Positions 48,367 through 56,930 of a stretch of DNA of 64,000 bases are shown here, in pieces. Origin of the DNA: Methanomassiliicoccaceae archaeon COG_1. Lineage in GTDB: Archaea; Thermoplasmatota; Thermoplasmata; Methanomassiliicoccales; Methanomethylophilaceae. Made by a program: the position numbers and the translations under genes. Under the pieces are notes generated by a model. That model saw nothing but the letters and a program-made list of their open reading frames with translations, did not search any database and was not told the origin of the DNA. Numbering within the stretch: position 1 is the first letter of the stretch; every line of letters starts with the position of its first letter. Location: contig JAQQTI010000002.1 in NCBI GenBank assembly GCA_028561875.1, forward strand, positions 238,105 to 302,104. The letters run 5' to 3'.

Positions 48367-48744
48367 ATGAAATCCAGCATCCACTTCGTTCTCAAGGGCA
48401 AGAGCGACTACAAGGACCTCGCCCCGGTGTTCCAGGACGTCCTCACCGCGGCGCTCACCGTCGCCGACCAGGTGCCCGAGGAAGAGGAGATGACGATGAT
48501 TGTCCAGCTCAACCTCGGCGACCTGGAGCTCAACAGGAAACCCGAGGGGTACCTGAGAAGAGCCAGAATCCGGATGGTCTTCCCCATAGGGCGCAAGGAG
48601 TTCTACTTCCAGAGCTACAACTCCAAACTGGTCAACCTGAACAAGGTCAGGGACAGGGTGTCGGCGATCCTTGACGATGCCGGGATCAAGTACAGTACCG
48701 CCGAGGATGACGACATAAGGTTCGACGTTCCGAGGAGGGACTGA
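48367..48744 (+). CDS. Hypothetical archaeal protein
   Basis: A 125-residue alpha/beta protein (SIHFVLKGKSDYKDLAPVFQ, MTMIVQLNLGDLELNRKPEG) without membrane segments or metal motifs that I recognise. Good coding bias and its own TATA-like TTAAATAC (48338-48346). Ends at TGA. Confidence 0.6.
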   Translation: MKSSIHFVLKGKSDYKDLAPVFQDVLTAALTVADQVPEEEEMTMIVQLNLGDLELNRKPEGYLRRARIRMVFPIGRKEFYFQSYNSKLVNLNKVRDRVSAILDDAGIKYSTAEDDDIRFDVPRRD

Positions 48745-48846
48745 GACGCCGGGCAGCCCGTCCTGTTGGGAATACCATCGGCAATAGGTAATATCTGTGC
48801 GGGAATATTGATTACATAGGCGGGACAACCGCAGGGAGCGAGAGAA

Positions 48847-50211
48847 ATGCCTAATGAGAAGAAGAGCGCGGGGGGGCACTTCGCCATCGGCGACGAGTAC
48901 GACATCCCGGGAGGGCCCCTGAACGAGAGGACCGGCTACCGGTTCGAGACCCTGCAGATCCACAGGGGGCAGGAGAAGCCTGACCCCGTCTCCGATGCGA
49001 GGGCGGTGCCCATCTACCTCTCTTCGTCCTACGTCTTCAGGGACAGCAAGCAGGCGGCGGACAGATTCGCGCTCAGGGAGCCCGGGAACATCTACGGCAG
49101 GCTCACCAACACCACGCAGGCGGTTTTCGAGGACAGGATGGCCGCCCTCGAGGGGGGGTCGGGCGCCCTCGCTGTCGCCTCCGGAGCCGCGGCGGTTTCC
49201 TACGCCCTCAACGCGCTCGCCAAGTCGGGCGACCACATCGTCTCCGCCAACAACATCTACGGCGGGACGTACAACTTCCTCGGCCTCACCTTCCCACGGT
49301 TCTACGGGGTGGAGACGACCTTCGTCGACCCCACCGACCCCGAGAACTTCGAGAGGGCGATCAGGGAGAACACCACGGCGATCTTCGCCGAGACCTTCGG
49401 CAACCCCAACGCCGACGTCACCGACGTCGAGGCCATCGCCGAAATCGCGCACAGGCACAACATCGCCTTCGTCGTCGACAACACCTTCGGCACCCCCTAC
49501 CTCTTCCGCCCCCTGGAGTGCGGCGCGGACGTGGTCGTGGAGTCCGCCACCAAGTTCATAAGCGGCCACGGCACCTTCCTCGGCGGCGTGGTGATAGAGT
49601 CCGGGAAGACGGACTGGAAGAGGCTCGGGAAGTATCCTCAGCTCACCGAACCCGACCCCTCCTACCACGGGGTGGTGTTCGCCGACGCCATGCCGACCAC
49701 CGCGCTTGTCGCGTACATCCGCGCCGTCCTCCTCAGGGACTCCGGCGCCTGCATGTCCCCGGTCACGGCATTCGCCATGCTGCAGAGCCTGGAGACGCTC
49801 TCCCTCCGCGTGGAGAGGCAGGTCGAGAACGCCCTCACGATCGTAGAGTACCTGAGCAGGCACCCTAAGGTCGCCAAGGTCAGCCACCCCTCCCTCCCGG
49901 ACAGCCCGACTCACGCGCTGTACGAGAGGTACTTCCCCAACGGCGGAGGGTCGATCTTCACCTTCGACGTCAAAGGCACGAAGGAGCAGGCGCAGAGATT
50001 CTCCGAGAGCCTCGAGCTGTTCTCCCTCCTTGCCAACGTCGCTGACCTCAAGTCCCTGGTGATCCACCCCGCCTCCACCACCCACTCGCAGCTGAGCGGG
50101 GAGGAGCTGAGGCGGGCGCGCATCGGGCCCGCCACGATCAGGCTCTCCATCGGCGCGGAGAACATCAACGACCTCATAGCCGACATTGACCAGGCCTTCG
50201 ACAGGATCTGA
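48847..50211 (+). CDS. metY: O-acetylhomoserine sulfhydrylase
   Basis: A 454-residue Cys/Met-metabolism PLP enzyme making homocysteine from O-acetylhomoserine and sulfide. ETLQIHRGQEKPDPVSDARAV-type start, SSSYVFRDS, IYGRLTNTTQAVFEDRMAAL and the PLP lysine in SATKFISGHG are typical. It carries an extra 25-residue N-terminal stretch. Alone in its operon; ends at TGA. Confidence 0.92.
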   Translation: MPNEKKSAGGHFAIGDEYDIPGGPLNERTGYRFETLQIHRGQEKPDPVSDARAVPIYLSSSYVFRDSKQAADRFALREPGNIYGRLTNTTQAVFEDRMAALEGGSGALAVASGAAAVSYALNALAKSGDHIVSANNIYGGTYNFLGLTFPRFYGVETTFVDPTDPENFERAIRENTTAIFAETFGNPNADVTDVEAIAEIAHRHNIAFVVDNTFGTPYLFRPLECGADVVVESATKFISGHGTFLGGVVIESGKTDWKRLGKYPQLTEPDPSYHGVVFADAMPTTALVAYIRAVLLRDSGACMSPVTAFAMLQSLETLSLRVERQVENALTIVEYLSRHPKVAKVSHPSLPDSPTHALYERYFPNGGGSIFTFDVKGTKEQAQRFSESLELFSLLANVADLKSLVIHPASTTHSQLSGEELRRARIGPATIRLSIGAENINDLIADIDQAFDRI

Positions 50212-50262
50212 ACGACCGGCCCCGGCCCATTTTTTATCTACCCTTTCGCCCATAGGGTGGGC

Positions 50263-50781
50263 ATGGGAAGGTCCCTCGTCATCTACTACTCCCGCGCTGG
50301 CGAGAATTACGTCGCCGGGGACATCGTGAGCCTGGAGGTCGGCAACACGGAGATCGCCGCCAAGGCGGCCGCCGAGATCGCAGGCGCGGACATCTTCGAG
50401 GTGAGGCCGGAGAGGGAATACTCCCCGAACTACTCGATATGCTGCAAGGAGGCCAAAGGTGAGACGGACGAGGGGGCGAGGCCCCCGGTCGCGGAGTACC
50501 CGGACGTCGAAGGCTACGACACCCTGATCGTCTGCTATCCCTGCTGGATCGGAACGATGCCGATGTTCATGTTCACCCTCCTCGAGGGCATCCCCACCGC
50601 CGGGAAGAAGATCCTGCCGCTGTGCACCAACGAGGGTTCCGGCATGGGGAAGAGCGAGAGCGACATCCGGGAGGCGTGTCCGGACGCGGACGTCGCCTAC
50701 GGCCTGCCAGTACGCGGGTGCGAGGCCCGGTCGGCGAGGCCCGACATCGAGAGATGGTTGAGGGAGAACGGAGTCGTCTGA
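50263..50781 (+). CDS. Flavodoxin-like protein (flavodoxin_4 type)
   Basis: A 172-residue flavodoxin-fold protein (SLVIYYSRAGENYVAGD phosphate loop; VCYPCWIGTMPMFMFTLLE second loop). The family includes FMN-binding reductases. ATG 50263 is preferred; GTG 50257 is possible. TTTTTATC at about 50229 is the promoter. It is followed by a paralogue nine bases after its stop. Confidence 0.85.
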   Translation: MGRSLVIYYSRAGENYVAGDIVSLEVGNTEIAAKAAAEIAGADIFEVRPEREYSPNYSICCKEAKGETDEGARPPVAEYPDVEGYDTLIVCYPCWIGTMPMFMFTLLEGIPTAGKKILPLCTNEGSGMGKSESDIREACPDADVAYGLPVRGCEARSARPDIERWLRENGVV

Positions 50782-50789
50782 GGGATGGC

Positions 50790-51263
50790 ATGTCGAAGAC
50801 GCTATGCGTATTCTACTCGTGGGCGGGGAACTCGAGAGAGGTCTCGGGGATAGTCGGGCAATCGACGGGGGCTGACGTGTTCGAGCTATCCCCCCTGCGC
50901 CAGTACAGCTCCGACTACAAGACCTGCTGCAAGGAGGCGGAGGCCGAGAAGAGGAACGGCGAGAGGCCGGGGTTAAAGGCCCTGCCAGACATGGAGGGTT
51001 ACGATGCGGTCGTCCTCTGCTACCCCTGCTGGTGGGGTACCATGCCCATGTTCTTCTGGACCTTGCTCGAGAGCTGCGATATGTCCGGCAGGAGAATCCT
51101 CCCGGTCTGCTGCAACGGCGGCAGCGGCATGGGCCGTAGCGTCTCGGACATCCGGGAGCTGTGCCCCGGCTCGCAGGTCTGCGACGGCCTGCCGATACCC
51201 GACGGCAAGGTCGCCGAGAACAGGGAGAGGATAACCTCCTGGTTGGCCGAGCAGGGGCTGTGA
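50790..51263 (+). CDS. Flavodoxin-like protein, tandem paralogue
   Basis: A 157-residue paralogue of the preceding gene: TLCVFYSWAGNSREVSGIVG, YKTCCKEAEAEK and VLCYPCWWGTMPMFFWTLLE align closely with it, so the pair arose by duplication. ATG 50790 is eight bases after the upstream stop. Its TGA (51261-51263) touches the CGA end of the convergent 51-aa gene with no gap or overlap. Confidence 0.85.
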   Translation: MSKTLCVFYSWAGNSREVSGIVGQSTGADVFELSPLRQYSSDYKTCCKEAEAEKRNGERPGLKALPDMEGYDAVVLCYPCWWGTMPMFFWTLLESCDMSGRRILPVCCNGGSGMGRSVSDIRELCPGSQVCDGLPIPDGKVAENRERITSWLAEQGL

Positions 51264-51419
51264 TCGCCGCCCCAGCCTCTCGCGGAGGGCCTGGTCGATC
51301 GACCTCGCGTTGCACCTCGGATCGTCCGACGGTTCCGGCGCGTGCTCCCCGCCGATGCAGAACAGCGGCTCGATGATCCCCTTCGCCAGGAAGTCCGCCG
51401 CGAGCCTTCTGAGTTTCAT
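51264..51419 (-). CDS. Small hypothetical protein (51 aa) ending in CGA
   Basis: ATG 51419 starts MKLRRLAADFLAKGIIEP, and the frame reaches CGA at 51264-51266, abutting the TGA of the opposite flavodoxin. It has its own TATA box (51435-51447). It is missed if CGA is read as Arg, because the frame then runs antisense through the flavodoxin. One Cys pair (FCIGGEH, PRCN) could bind metal. Family unknown. Confidence 0.55.
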
Positions 51420-51434
51420 TTCGGATTTCCTAAA

Positions 51435-51447
51435 TTATATATGCGTT
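51435..51447 (-). promoter_or_regulatory. TATA box of the 51-aa gene
   Basis: Minus-strand CATATATAATTTAGG is the strongest TATA sequence nearby, 20-30 bases before ATG 51419. Confidence 0.55.
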
Positions 51448-51524
51448 AATAAACTGTTCCCTTCCGCAGGAGGGGAGCGCCCCGCGCCGTCGGGCGCGGG
51501 CCCTCCCGCGACGGAGGTCCAAGC

Positions 51525-52139
51525 ATGAGATTCTTTCAGAACTGCAGAAAGCCCACCGGATTCGGCGGAAGGATGATGGCGAAGGGGATGAACACCGGGC
51601 ACAGGGGGATTTCCGACTTCGGGTTCGCCTTCGCGCCGGAGGGCGGCGTATCGGACGTCGCGGATTTTGGATGCGGCGGGGGCGCGAACGTCGCGAGGCT
51701 GCTCTCCCGCTATCCCGGCGCGAAGGTCACCGGGCTCGACTACTCGGAGGTCAGCGTCGACGTGTCGGCAAAGCTCAACAGGGCCGCCATCGACGCGGGC
51801 CGGTGCAGGATCGTGCAGGGTGATGTGTCCGCCGCCCCCTTCGAAGACGGCTCCTTCGACCTGGTCGTCGCCTGCGAGACGATCTACTTCTGGCCAATAG
51901 AGAAGGGCTTCGCGGAGGTCCATCGCACCCTCCGCCCGGGAGGGACGTTCCTCCTCATGGTGGAGTTCGACGGGAAGGGCGACCGCGGGAAGAAGTGGGA
52001 GAAGAGGATCGACGGGATGAGGGTCTACACCGCAGGGGAGCTCACCGCCTTCCTCGAGAGGGCGGGATTCTCCGACATAGAGCCCCACTCCAAGAACCCG
52101 AAGCTCGCGATATCGGCGAGGAGGCCCGTCAGCCCTTGA
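51525..52139 (+). CDS. SAM-dependent methyltransferase (class I)
   Basis: A 204-residue methyltransferase_11-type protein: motif I VADFGCGGGANVARLL, motif II GLDYSEVSVD, motif III-like GSFDLVVACETIYFW and LRPGGTFLLMVEF. Substrate unknown. A GC-rich hairpin (GCGCCCC...GGGCGCG, about 51475-51505) lies upstream. Its TGA overlaps the convergent argH stop by 11 bases. Confidence 0.85.
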   Translation: MRFFQNCRKPTGFGGRMMAKGMNTGHRGISDFGFAFAPEGGVSDVADFGCGGGANVARLLSRYPGAKVTGLDYSEVSVDVSAKLNRAAIDAGRCRIVQGDVSAAPFEDGSFDLVVACETIYFWPIEKGFAEVHRTLRPGGTFLLMVEFDGKGDRGKKWEKRIDGMRVYTAGELTAFLERAGFSDIEPHSKNPKLAISARRPVSP

Positions 52140-53577
52140 GAAGCTTCTCCCAGCAGCCGGCGAGGATCTGATCCTTGAGGCGGACGTCGTCCTCGCGGCG
52201 CACGGAGTCCTGCATGGAGATCGCGAGCTCCACTTCGGTGGAGGGCGGGGACGTCCCGCCGTACGAGTCCCTGCGCTCGACGCAGCTCTTCACGGCAATG
52301 GTCTGGAATACGTCTTCATCGATGAGCGGCGAGAACTTGTGGAACTGCTCGAGGGTGAGGTTGTCGAGCGTGGTTTTGTTCTCGATGCAGTAACGCACCG
52401 TCGCGCCGACGATGCCGTGGGCCTCGCGGAAGGGCACGCCTTTCACCACGAGGTAATCCGCCAGGTCGGTGGCGTTGATGAAGCCCATGTTCGTGACCTC
52501 GAACATGCGGCTCGCGTCGATCCTCATGGTGGAGACGACCTTCACCGTCATGTAGACGGAGTCGGTGACCATCTGCAGCGAGTCCATCACCGGGCGCTTG
52601 TCCTCCTGCAGGTCGCGGTTGTAGGATAGCGGTAGGCCCTTGGTCATGGCCAGCATGGTCACGACCGCGCCGATGGCGCTGCCGGTCCTGCCGCGGACGA
52701 GCTCCGCGATGTCCGGGTTCTTCTTCTGCGGCATGATGCTCGAGCCGGTGGAATAGCGGTCGTCCACCTCGATGAAACGGAACTCCGAGGTGGACCACAG
52801 TATGATCTCCTCGCAGAGGGAGGACAGGTCCACCGCGACCATCGAGGCGTCGAAGGCGAGCTCGGTGACGAAGTCGCGCGAGGACACGGAATCCATGGAG
52901 TTCTCCGTGGGGTCGCGGAAGCCGAGCAGGTCGGACGTCATTTTGCGGTCGATGGGGTACGTCGTGCCGGCGAGGGCGGCCGCGCCCAGGGGGCACTTGT
53001 TCATGCGCTCGTAGGTGTCGAGGAACCTGTCGGCATCCCTGCCGAAGCGGAAGGCATGGGCGAGCAGATGCTGGGCTAGCGTCACCGGCTGGGCGTGCTG
53101 CATGTGTGTGTAGCCGGGGAGAACGGTGTCCCCGTTGGCACGGGCCACATCCTGCAGGGCCTTGATTAGCGTGTTAACCGCCTGCACGCAGTTCAGAGCC
53201 GCATCGCGGAGGTACATCTTGAAGTCGGTGGCGACCTGGTCGTTGCGGCTCCTGCCGGTATGCAACTTCCCGCCCACGGCACCGATGGACTTCGTGAGCT
53301 GGACCTCGATGTTCGTGTGGATGTCCTCGAGAAGGGGGTCCATCTCGAACTTGCCGTCCTCGATCTTTCTCGCTATTTTCCTCAGGCTGTCGGTGATCTT
53401 GTCCGCATCCTCCTCGGGGAGGATCTTGCACGCTCTGAGCATGCGCACGTGGGCCAGCGAGCCCATGATGTCGTAGAACGCCATGCGCGAGTCGACGTCG
53501 AGGGACGACGTGAACCTGAGCATACTGTCGTCCATGCCGCCGCTGAAACGCCCGGACCACAGCGCCTTTCCCGCCAT
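52129..53577 (-). CDS. argH: Argininosuccinate lyase
   Basis: A 482-residue fumarase-superfamily enzyme releasing arginine and fumarate. HTGRSRNDQVATD, GYTHMQHAQPVTLAQH and the signature GSSIMPQKKNPDIAE are intact. It lies four bases after argG, the preceding pathway step. Ends at TGA; no CGA codon in the C-terminal third that I checked. Confidence 0.95.
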   Translation of the reverse strand: MAGKALWSGRFSGGMDDSMLRFTSSLDVDSRMAFYDIMGSLAHVRMLRACKILPEEDADKITDSLRKIARKIEDGKFEMDPLLEDIHTNIEVQLTKSIGAVGGKLHTGRSRNDQVATDFKMYLRDAALNCVQAVNTLIKALQDVARANGDTVLPGYTHMQHAQPVTLAQHLLAHAFRFGRDADRFLDTYERMNKCPLGAAALAGTTYPIDRKMTSDLLGFRDPTENSMDSVSSRDFVTELAFDASMVAVDLSSLCEEIILWSTSEFRFIEVDDRYSTGSSIMPQKKNPDIAELVRGRTGSAIGAVVTMLAMTKGLPLSYNRDLQEDKRPVMDSLQMVTDSVYMTVKVVSTMRIDASRMFEVTNMGFINATDLADYLVVKGVPFREAHGIVGATVRYCIENKTTLDNLTLEQFHKFSPLIDEDVFQTIAVKSCVERRDSYGGTSPPSTEVELAISMQDSVRREDDVRLKDQILAGCWEKLLKG

Positions 53578-53581
53578 CGTA

Positions 53582-54868
53582 TCACTTCTTCTTGGGCGCG
53601 GCGCCCTTCGCCGGGACCTTCCTCGATCCCCTGGAACGGGCGCGAGCGGCCGTTTGGTCGGGCAGGCCCCAGACGTAGATGAACCCGAGGGCCGCCTGGT
53701 GGTCGAAGGTGTCCCTCATCGCCTTGGAGTAGGTGGCGAGACCGGCGTCGTAGAGCGAGACCGGGGACTTCCTGCCGACGCAGGAGTACGTGCCCTTGTA
53801 GAGCTTCATGCGGACGGTGCCGGTGACATACTTCTGAGTGGCGTCTATAAAGGCGTTGATGGGCTCGCGTAGCCCGCCGAACCACTGCCCGTCGTAGACA
53901 ATGCGGCAGAACTTCTTCTCCACGTCCTTCTTGAAGTCGAGGACCTCCCTCTGCAGGGTCATGGCCTCAAGGGCCTGATGGGCGGCGATGATGACGACCG
54001 CGGCAGGGCACTCGTAGGTCTCGCGGCTCTTGATGCCGACGAGGCGGTCCTCGACATGGTCGATCCTGCCGACGCCGTTGTCCCCGGCGATCCTGTCGAT
54101 TTTACCGATGAGATCGACGCCCTTCATCCTGACGCCGTCGAGGGAGACGGGGACGCCCTCCCTGAATCCTATTTCGACGTAGGTGGGCCTGTCGGGCGCC
54201 TTCTCCGGGTCGACGGTATGGGCCCACACCCCCTCGGGGGGCTCCGCCCACGCGTCCTCGAGGGCGCCGCACTCGCAGCTCGCGCCCCACAGGTTCTCGT
54301 CGCGGGAATAGGGGCTGTTCCTCTTCGCCCTGATCTCCACGCCCTTGGCCTCGGCGTAGTCTATCTCCTCGTCGCGGGAGGCGACCCATTCCCTCTGGGG
54401 GGCGATGATCTTCATGCCGGGATCCTGCGCGACGATGCCCGCGTCGAAGCGGACCTGGTCATTCCCCTTGCCGGTGCAGCCGTGGGCGATGTACTTCGCG
54501 CCCTCCCTCTTGGCGACGTCCACGAGGGTCTTCGCCATGAGCGGCCTGGCTATGGCGGTGCTCAGGGGGTACACGCCCTGGTATAGCCCGTTCGCCTTCA
54601 CGAGCGGCCATACGTAGTTCTCGACGAAGTCCTTGCGAACGTCGACGAGCATCGCCTTGACGGCGCCGTTCCTTTTGGCGCGGGCAATGATGTCGTCATC
54701 ACTGGGAGGCTGCCCGACGTTGACCGAGACGGCGATCACGTCGAGGTCGTGTTCCTCCTGAAGCCAGCGGATGTCGACGGACGTGTCAAGCCCTCCGGAG
54801 TAGGCGAGGACGGCCTTGTCCCTCCCCCTCTTGGCAGGCTTCTTGTTCGCAGGTGCTTTTGCGGCCAT
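53582..54868 (-). CDS. argG: Argininosuccinate synthase
   Basis: A 428-residue ATP-dependent ligase joining citrulline and aspartate. AVLAYSGGLDTSVDIRWL is the N-type ATP loop, and YIAHGCTGKGNDQVRF and NLWGASCECGALED match the family. The basic Lys/Pro-rich ends (APANKKPAKRG and RKVPAKGAAPKKK) are unusual extras. CTATTTATTGG at 54885-54895 is the TATA box, giving a leaderless argG-argH message. Confidence 0.95.
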   Translation of the reverse strand: MAAKAPANKKPAKRGRDKAVLAYSGGLDTSVDIRWLQEEHDLDVIAVSVNVGQPPSDDDIIARAKRNGAVKAMLVDVRKDFVENYVWPLVKANGLYQGVYPLSTAIARPLMAKTLVDVAKREGAKYIAHGCTGKGNDQVRFDAGIVAQDPGMKIIAPQREWVASRDEEIDYAEAKGVEIRAKRNSPYSRDENLWGASCECGALEDAWAEPPEGVWAHTVDPEKAPDRPTYVEIGFREGVPVSLDGVRMKGVDLIGKIDRIAGDNGVGRIDHVEDRLVGIKSRETYECPAAVVIIAAHQALEAMTLQREVLDFKKDVEKKFCRIVYDGQWFGGLREPINAFIDATQKYVTGTVRMKLYKGTYSCVGRKSPVSLYDAGLATYSKAMRDTFDHQAALGFIYVWGLPDQTAARARSRGSRKVPAKGAAPKKK

Positions 54869-54901
54869 ATGGACGTCGGCATCGGTTTCGCCAATAAATA
54901 G

Positions 54902-55090
54902 CCTATCTTCCGCCCGCTACTGTGTTGAACGATTCGATGCCGACCGCTGGACTCAATCATCTTCGGCACCTCCCGTTCCATCGGCGGAGGCTCTTCGGCG
55001 TTCCCCGAGGACGGGGGCGGCCGGGCCCCTGTCCGCCCCTCTGCGCCGAGGTCGCGTCCGCGCGAGAGACATGCTGGGGGCACGTCCCTC
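54902..55090. other. Divergent intergenic region, no gene seen
   Basis: About 190 bases between the argG promoter and the TTTTAATAG box (55090-55098) of the next gene. GC-rich with CCCC/GGGG hairpins near 55008-55035. I tested it for tRNA arms without success. Confidence 0.35.
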
Positions 55091-55120
55091 TTTTAATAGG
55101 CGGAGGACATAGCCGAGGAC

Positions 55121-55852
55121 ATGGAGCAGGCGCTCGAGATCCCCCTCGTCATAGCGCTGGCCTTCGGCGGCTCCCTCCTCGCGTGGAGGTTCCGCTTCCT
55201 CACCCCGACGGGGGCGGCTGCCGCTGCCGCCCTCGCGACGGTGATCGGCCTCGCCGCCTCCCCGCGCTGGACCGTCGCGCTGCTCGTGTTCCCGGTGATC
55301 GCGTTCCTCGCCACCATCAACTACTTCAAGCAGAAGGAGGAGCGGGGGTTGCAGGAGGGCGAACACGGCGAGCGTTCGCACGCGAACGTCCTCGGCGTAG
55401 CGCTCATCCCGGCGGCGATATCGGTGGCGTACGCGCTCAGCAGCGGGCGCGCTGAGGACGTCCTCGCGGTGGCCTTCGTCTCCGCCGTGGCGGTCTCCAC
55501 CGCCGACACCGTGGCGAGCGAGGTCGGCGTCACCGACAGGCACGGGACATGGATGATCACCACGCTCGAACCCTGCGAACCCGGCCTGAACGGCGGAGTC
55601 TCCCGCCTGGGGATCGTGAGCTCCCTCGGCTACTCGGTCATCTACTCCATCGTCGCCTGGGCCGTCGTGTTCGACAGCTTCGGATGGCAGTTCCTGATAC
55701 CCGCGGCGGCGGGGATGGCCGGGAACCTGCTAGACAGCGTGGTCGGGGCGGTGTGGGAGAACAGGGGCAAGATATCCAAGTACGGCGTGAACAGGCTCAC
55801 TCAGCTCGCCGGGGCGGCGATGGGGGCCCTACTATACGCGCCCTTCGCGTGA
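55121..55852 (+). CDS. DUF92 family integral membrane protein
   Basis: A 243-residue protein with six or so membrane helices (PLVIALAFGGSLLAW, TVALLVFPVIAFLATI, FLIPAAAGMAGNLLDSVVGA). STADTVASEVG and the C-terminal NLLDSVVGAVWENRG are DUF92 hallmarks; relatives include phytol/dolichol kinase-like proteins, so a role with polyprenyl lipids is possible. Leader is short. Ends at TGA. Confidence 0.85.
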   Translation: MEQALEIPLVIALAFGGSLLAWRFRFLTPTGAAAAAALATVIGLAASPRWTVALLVFPVIAFLATINYFKQKEERGLQEGEHGERSHANVLGVALIPAAISVAYALSSGRAEDVLAVAFVSAVAVSTADTVASEVGVTDRHGTWMITTLEPCEPGLNGGVSRLGIVSSLGYSVIYSIVAWAVVFDSFGWQFLIPAAAGMAGNLLDSVVGAVWENRGKISKYGVNRLTQLAGAAMGALLYAPFA

Positions 55853-55976
55853 CTCGTACGGCCGGCTTTGCCTGCGCCGGTTTCCGGCGGAGCTTCGGCT
55901 GGGATCGGGCATCGCCGACCAAGTGAGCGGACGAGATGCCGGGGTTGAGGCCCGGGCGGGCCTTTCGGGGTCCGGC

Positions 55977-56930
55977 TCAGAGCCCGCACTTCTTGAGGAG
56001 GATGTTCCACCTGCGGTCGGTCTCCTTCTGGATCTCCTCGACCACGTCGGCCCATCTCTCGTCCTTGAGGTGCTTGAACCTGCCCTGGGACTCAAACCAG
56101 TCGATGACGGGCCTCTTCTCGACCTTGCCGTCCGCGATGCGGCGGCTCTCGGGCGATAGGGCGTAGTCCGTGCCGTACTCGACCTCGTAGAGAGGCCAGA
56201 TGCAGGCCGCCACGCCGAGCTTGGATATCTCGATGGTGTCCGAGGAGGCGAACCTCCACCCGCGGGGGCAGGGGGACAAGGCGTTGATGAACGCGGGGCC
56301 CCCGCACTCGAATGCCTTCCGCGCCTTCTCGACCATGTCCCTCCAGGCGTGGGGGGCGGTCTGGGCGGCGAAGGGGATGTGGTGTTCCGCCATTATGGCG
56401 GTCATGTCCTTTGGGTATTCGGCCTTGCCGTAGGAATTCGAGCCGTTCCACGAGGTGGTGGTGGACGCGCCCCTCTCGGTGGCGGAGGACCTCTGTATGC
56501 CGGTGTTCATGTACGCCTCGTTGTTGAAGCACACGAAAAGCATGTTGTGCCCCCTCTCCATGGCGCCGGAGAGTGCCTGGAAGCCGATGTCGTACGTGGC
56601 GCCGTCGCCGGCGAAGTTGACGAAGCGTATGTCCTTGTCCGTCTTCCCCTGCCTCTTCAGGGAGCGGTAGGCGGTCTCGAGCCCAGCGCATCCCGCGGCG
56701 CCGTTGCCGAAGGCGGTGTGCACCATCGGGACGTTCCACGAGGAGTAGGGGAAGATGGTCGTCGAGACCTCGAAGCATCCGGTGGAGACGGAGACGCAGA
56801 CGTCCTTCTCGGTCCCCATGAGGATCTGCCTCGCGATGATCGACTCGGCGCAGCCGGCGCAGAGCCTGTGACCGCTGGCGAGCCTGACGGGTATGTCGGT
56901 GCTGAGCTCCTTCAGGGTGAGTCCGGTCAT
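55977..56930 (-). CDS. porB: Pyruvate:ferredoxin oxidoreductase, beta subunit
   Basis: A 317-residue TPP-binding subunit. SGHRLCAGCAESI and the later Cys hold the third 4Fe-4S cluster; FAGDGATYDIGFQALSGAMERGHN is the TPP-Mg motif (GDG...N). Last gene of porGDAB, overlapping porA (ATGA). Converts pyruvate to acetyl-CoA, or the reverse in autotrophic growth. Confidence 0.95.
   Translation of the reverse strand: MTGLTLKELSTDIPVRLASGHRLCAGCAESIIARQILMGTEKDVCVSVSTGCFEVSTTIFPYSSWNVPMVHTAFGNGAAGCAGLETAYRSLKRQGKTDKDIRFVNFAGDGATYDIGFQALSGAMERGHNMLFVCFNNEAYMNTGIQRSSATERGASTTTSWNGSNSYGKAEYPKDMTAIMAEHHIPFAAQTAPHAWRDMVEKARKAFECGGPAFINALSPCPRGWRFASSDTIEISKLGVAACIWPLYEVEYGTDYALSPESRRIADGKVEKRPVIDWFESQGRFKHLKDERWADVVEEIQKETDRRWNILLKKCGL

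Noticed and set aside
54902..55085. tRNA or small gene upstream of argG
   Set aside because: Serine/leucine-tRNA-like strings were seen, but T-arm pairing fails and reading frames there lack start signals.
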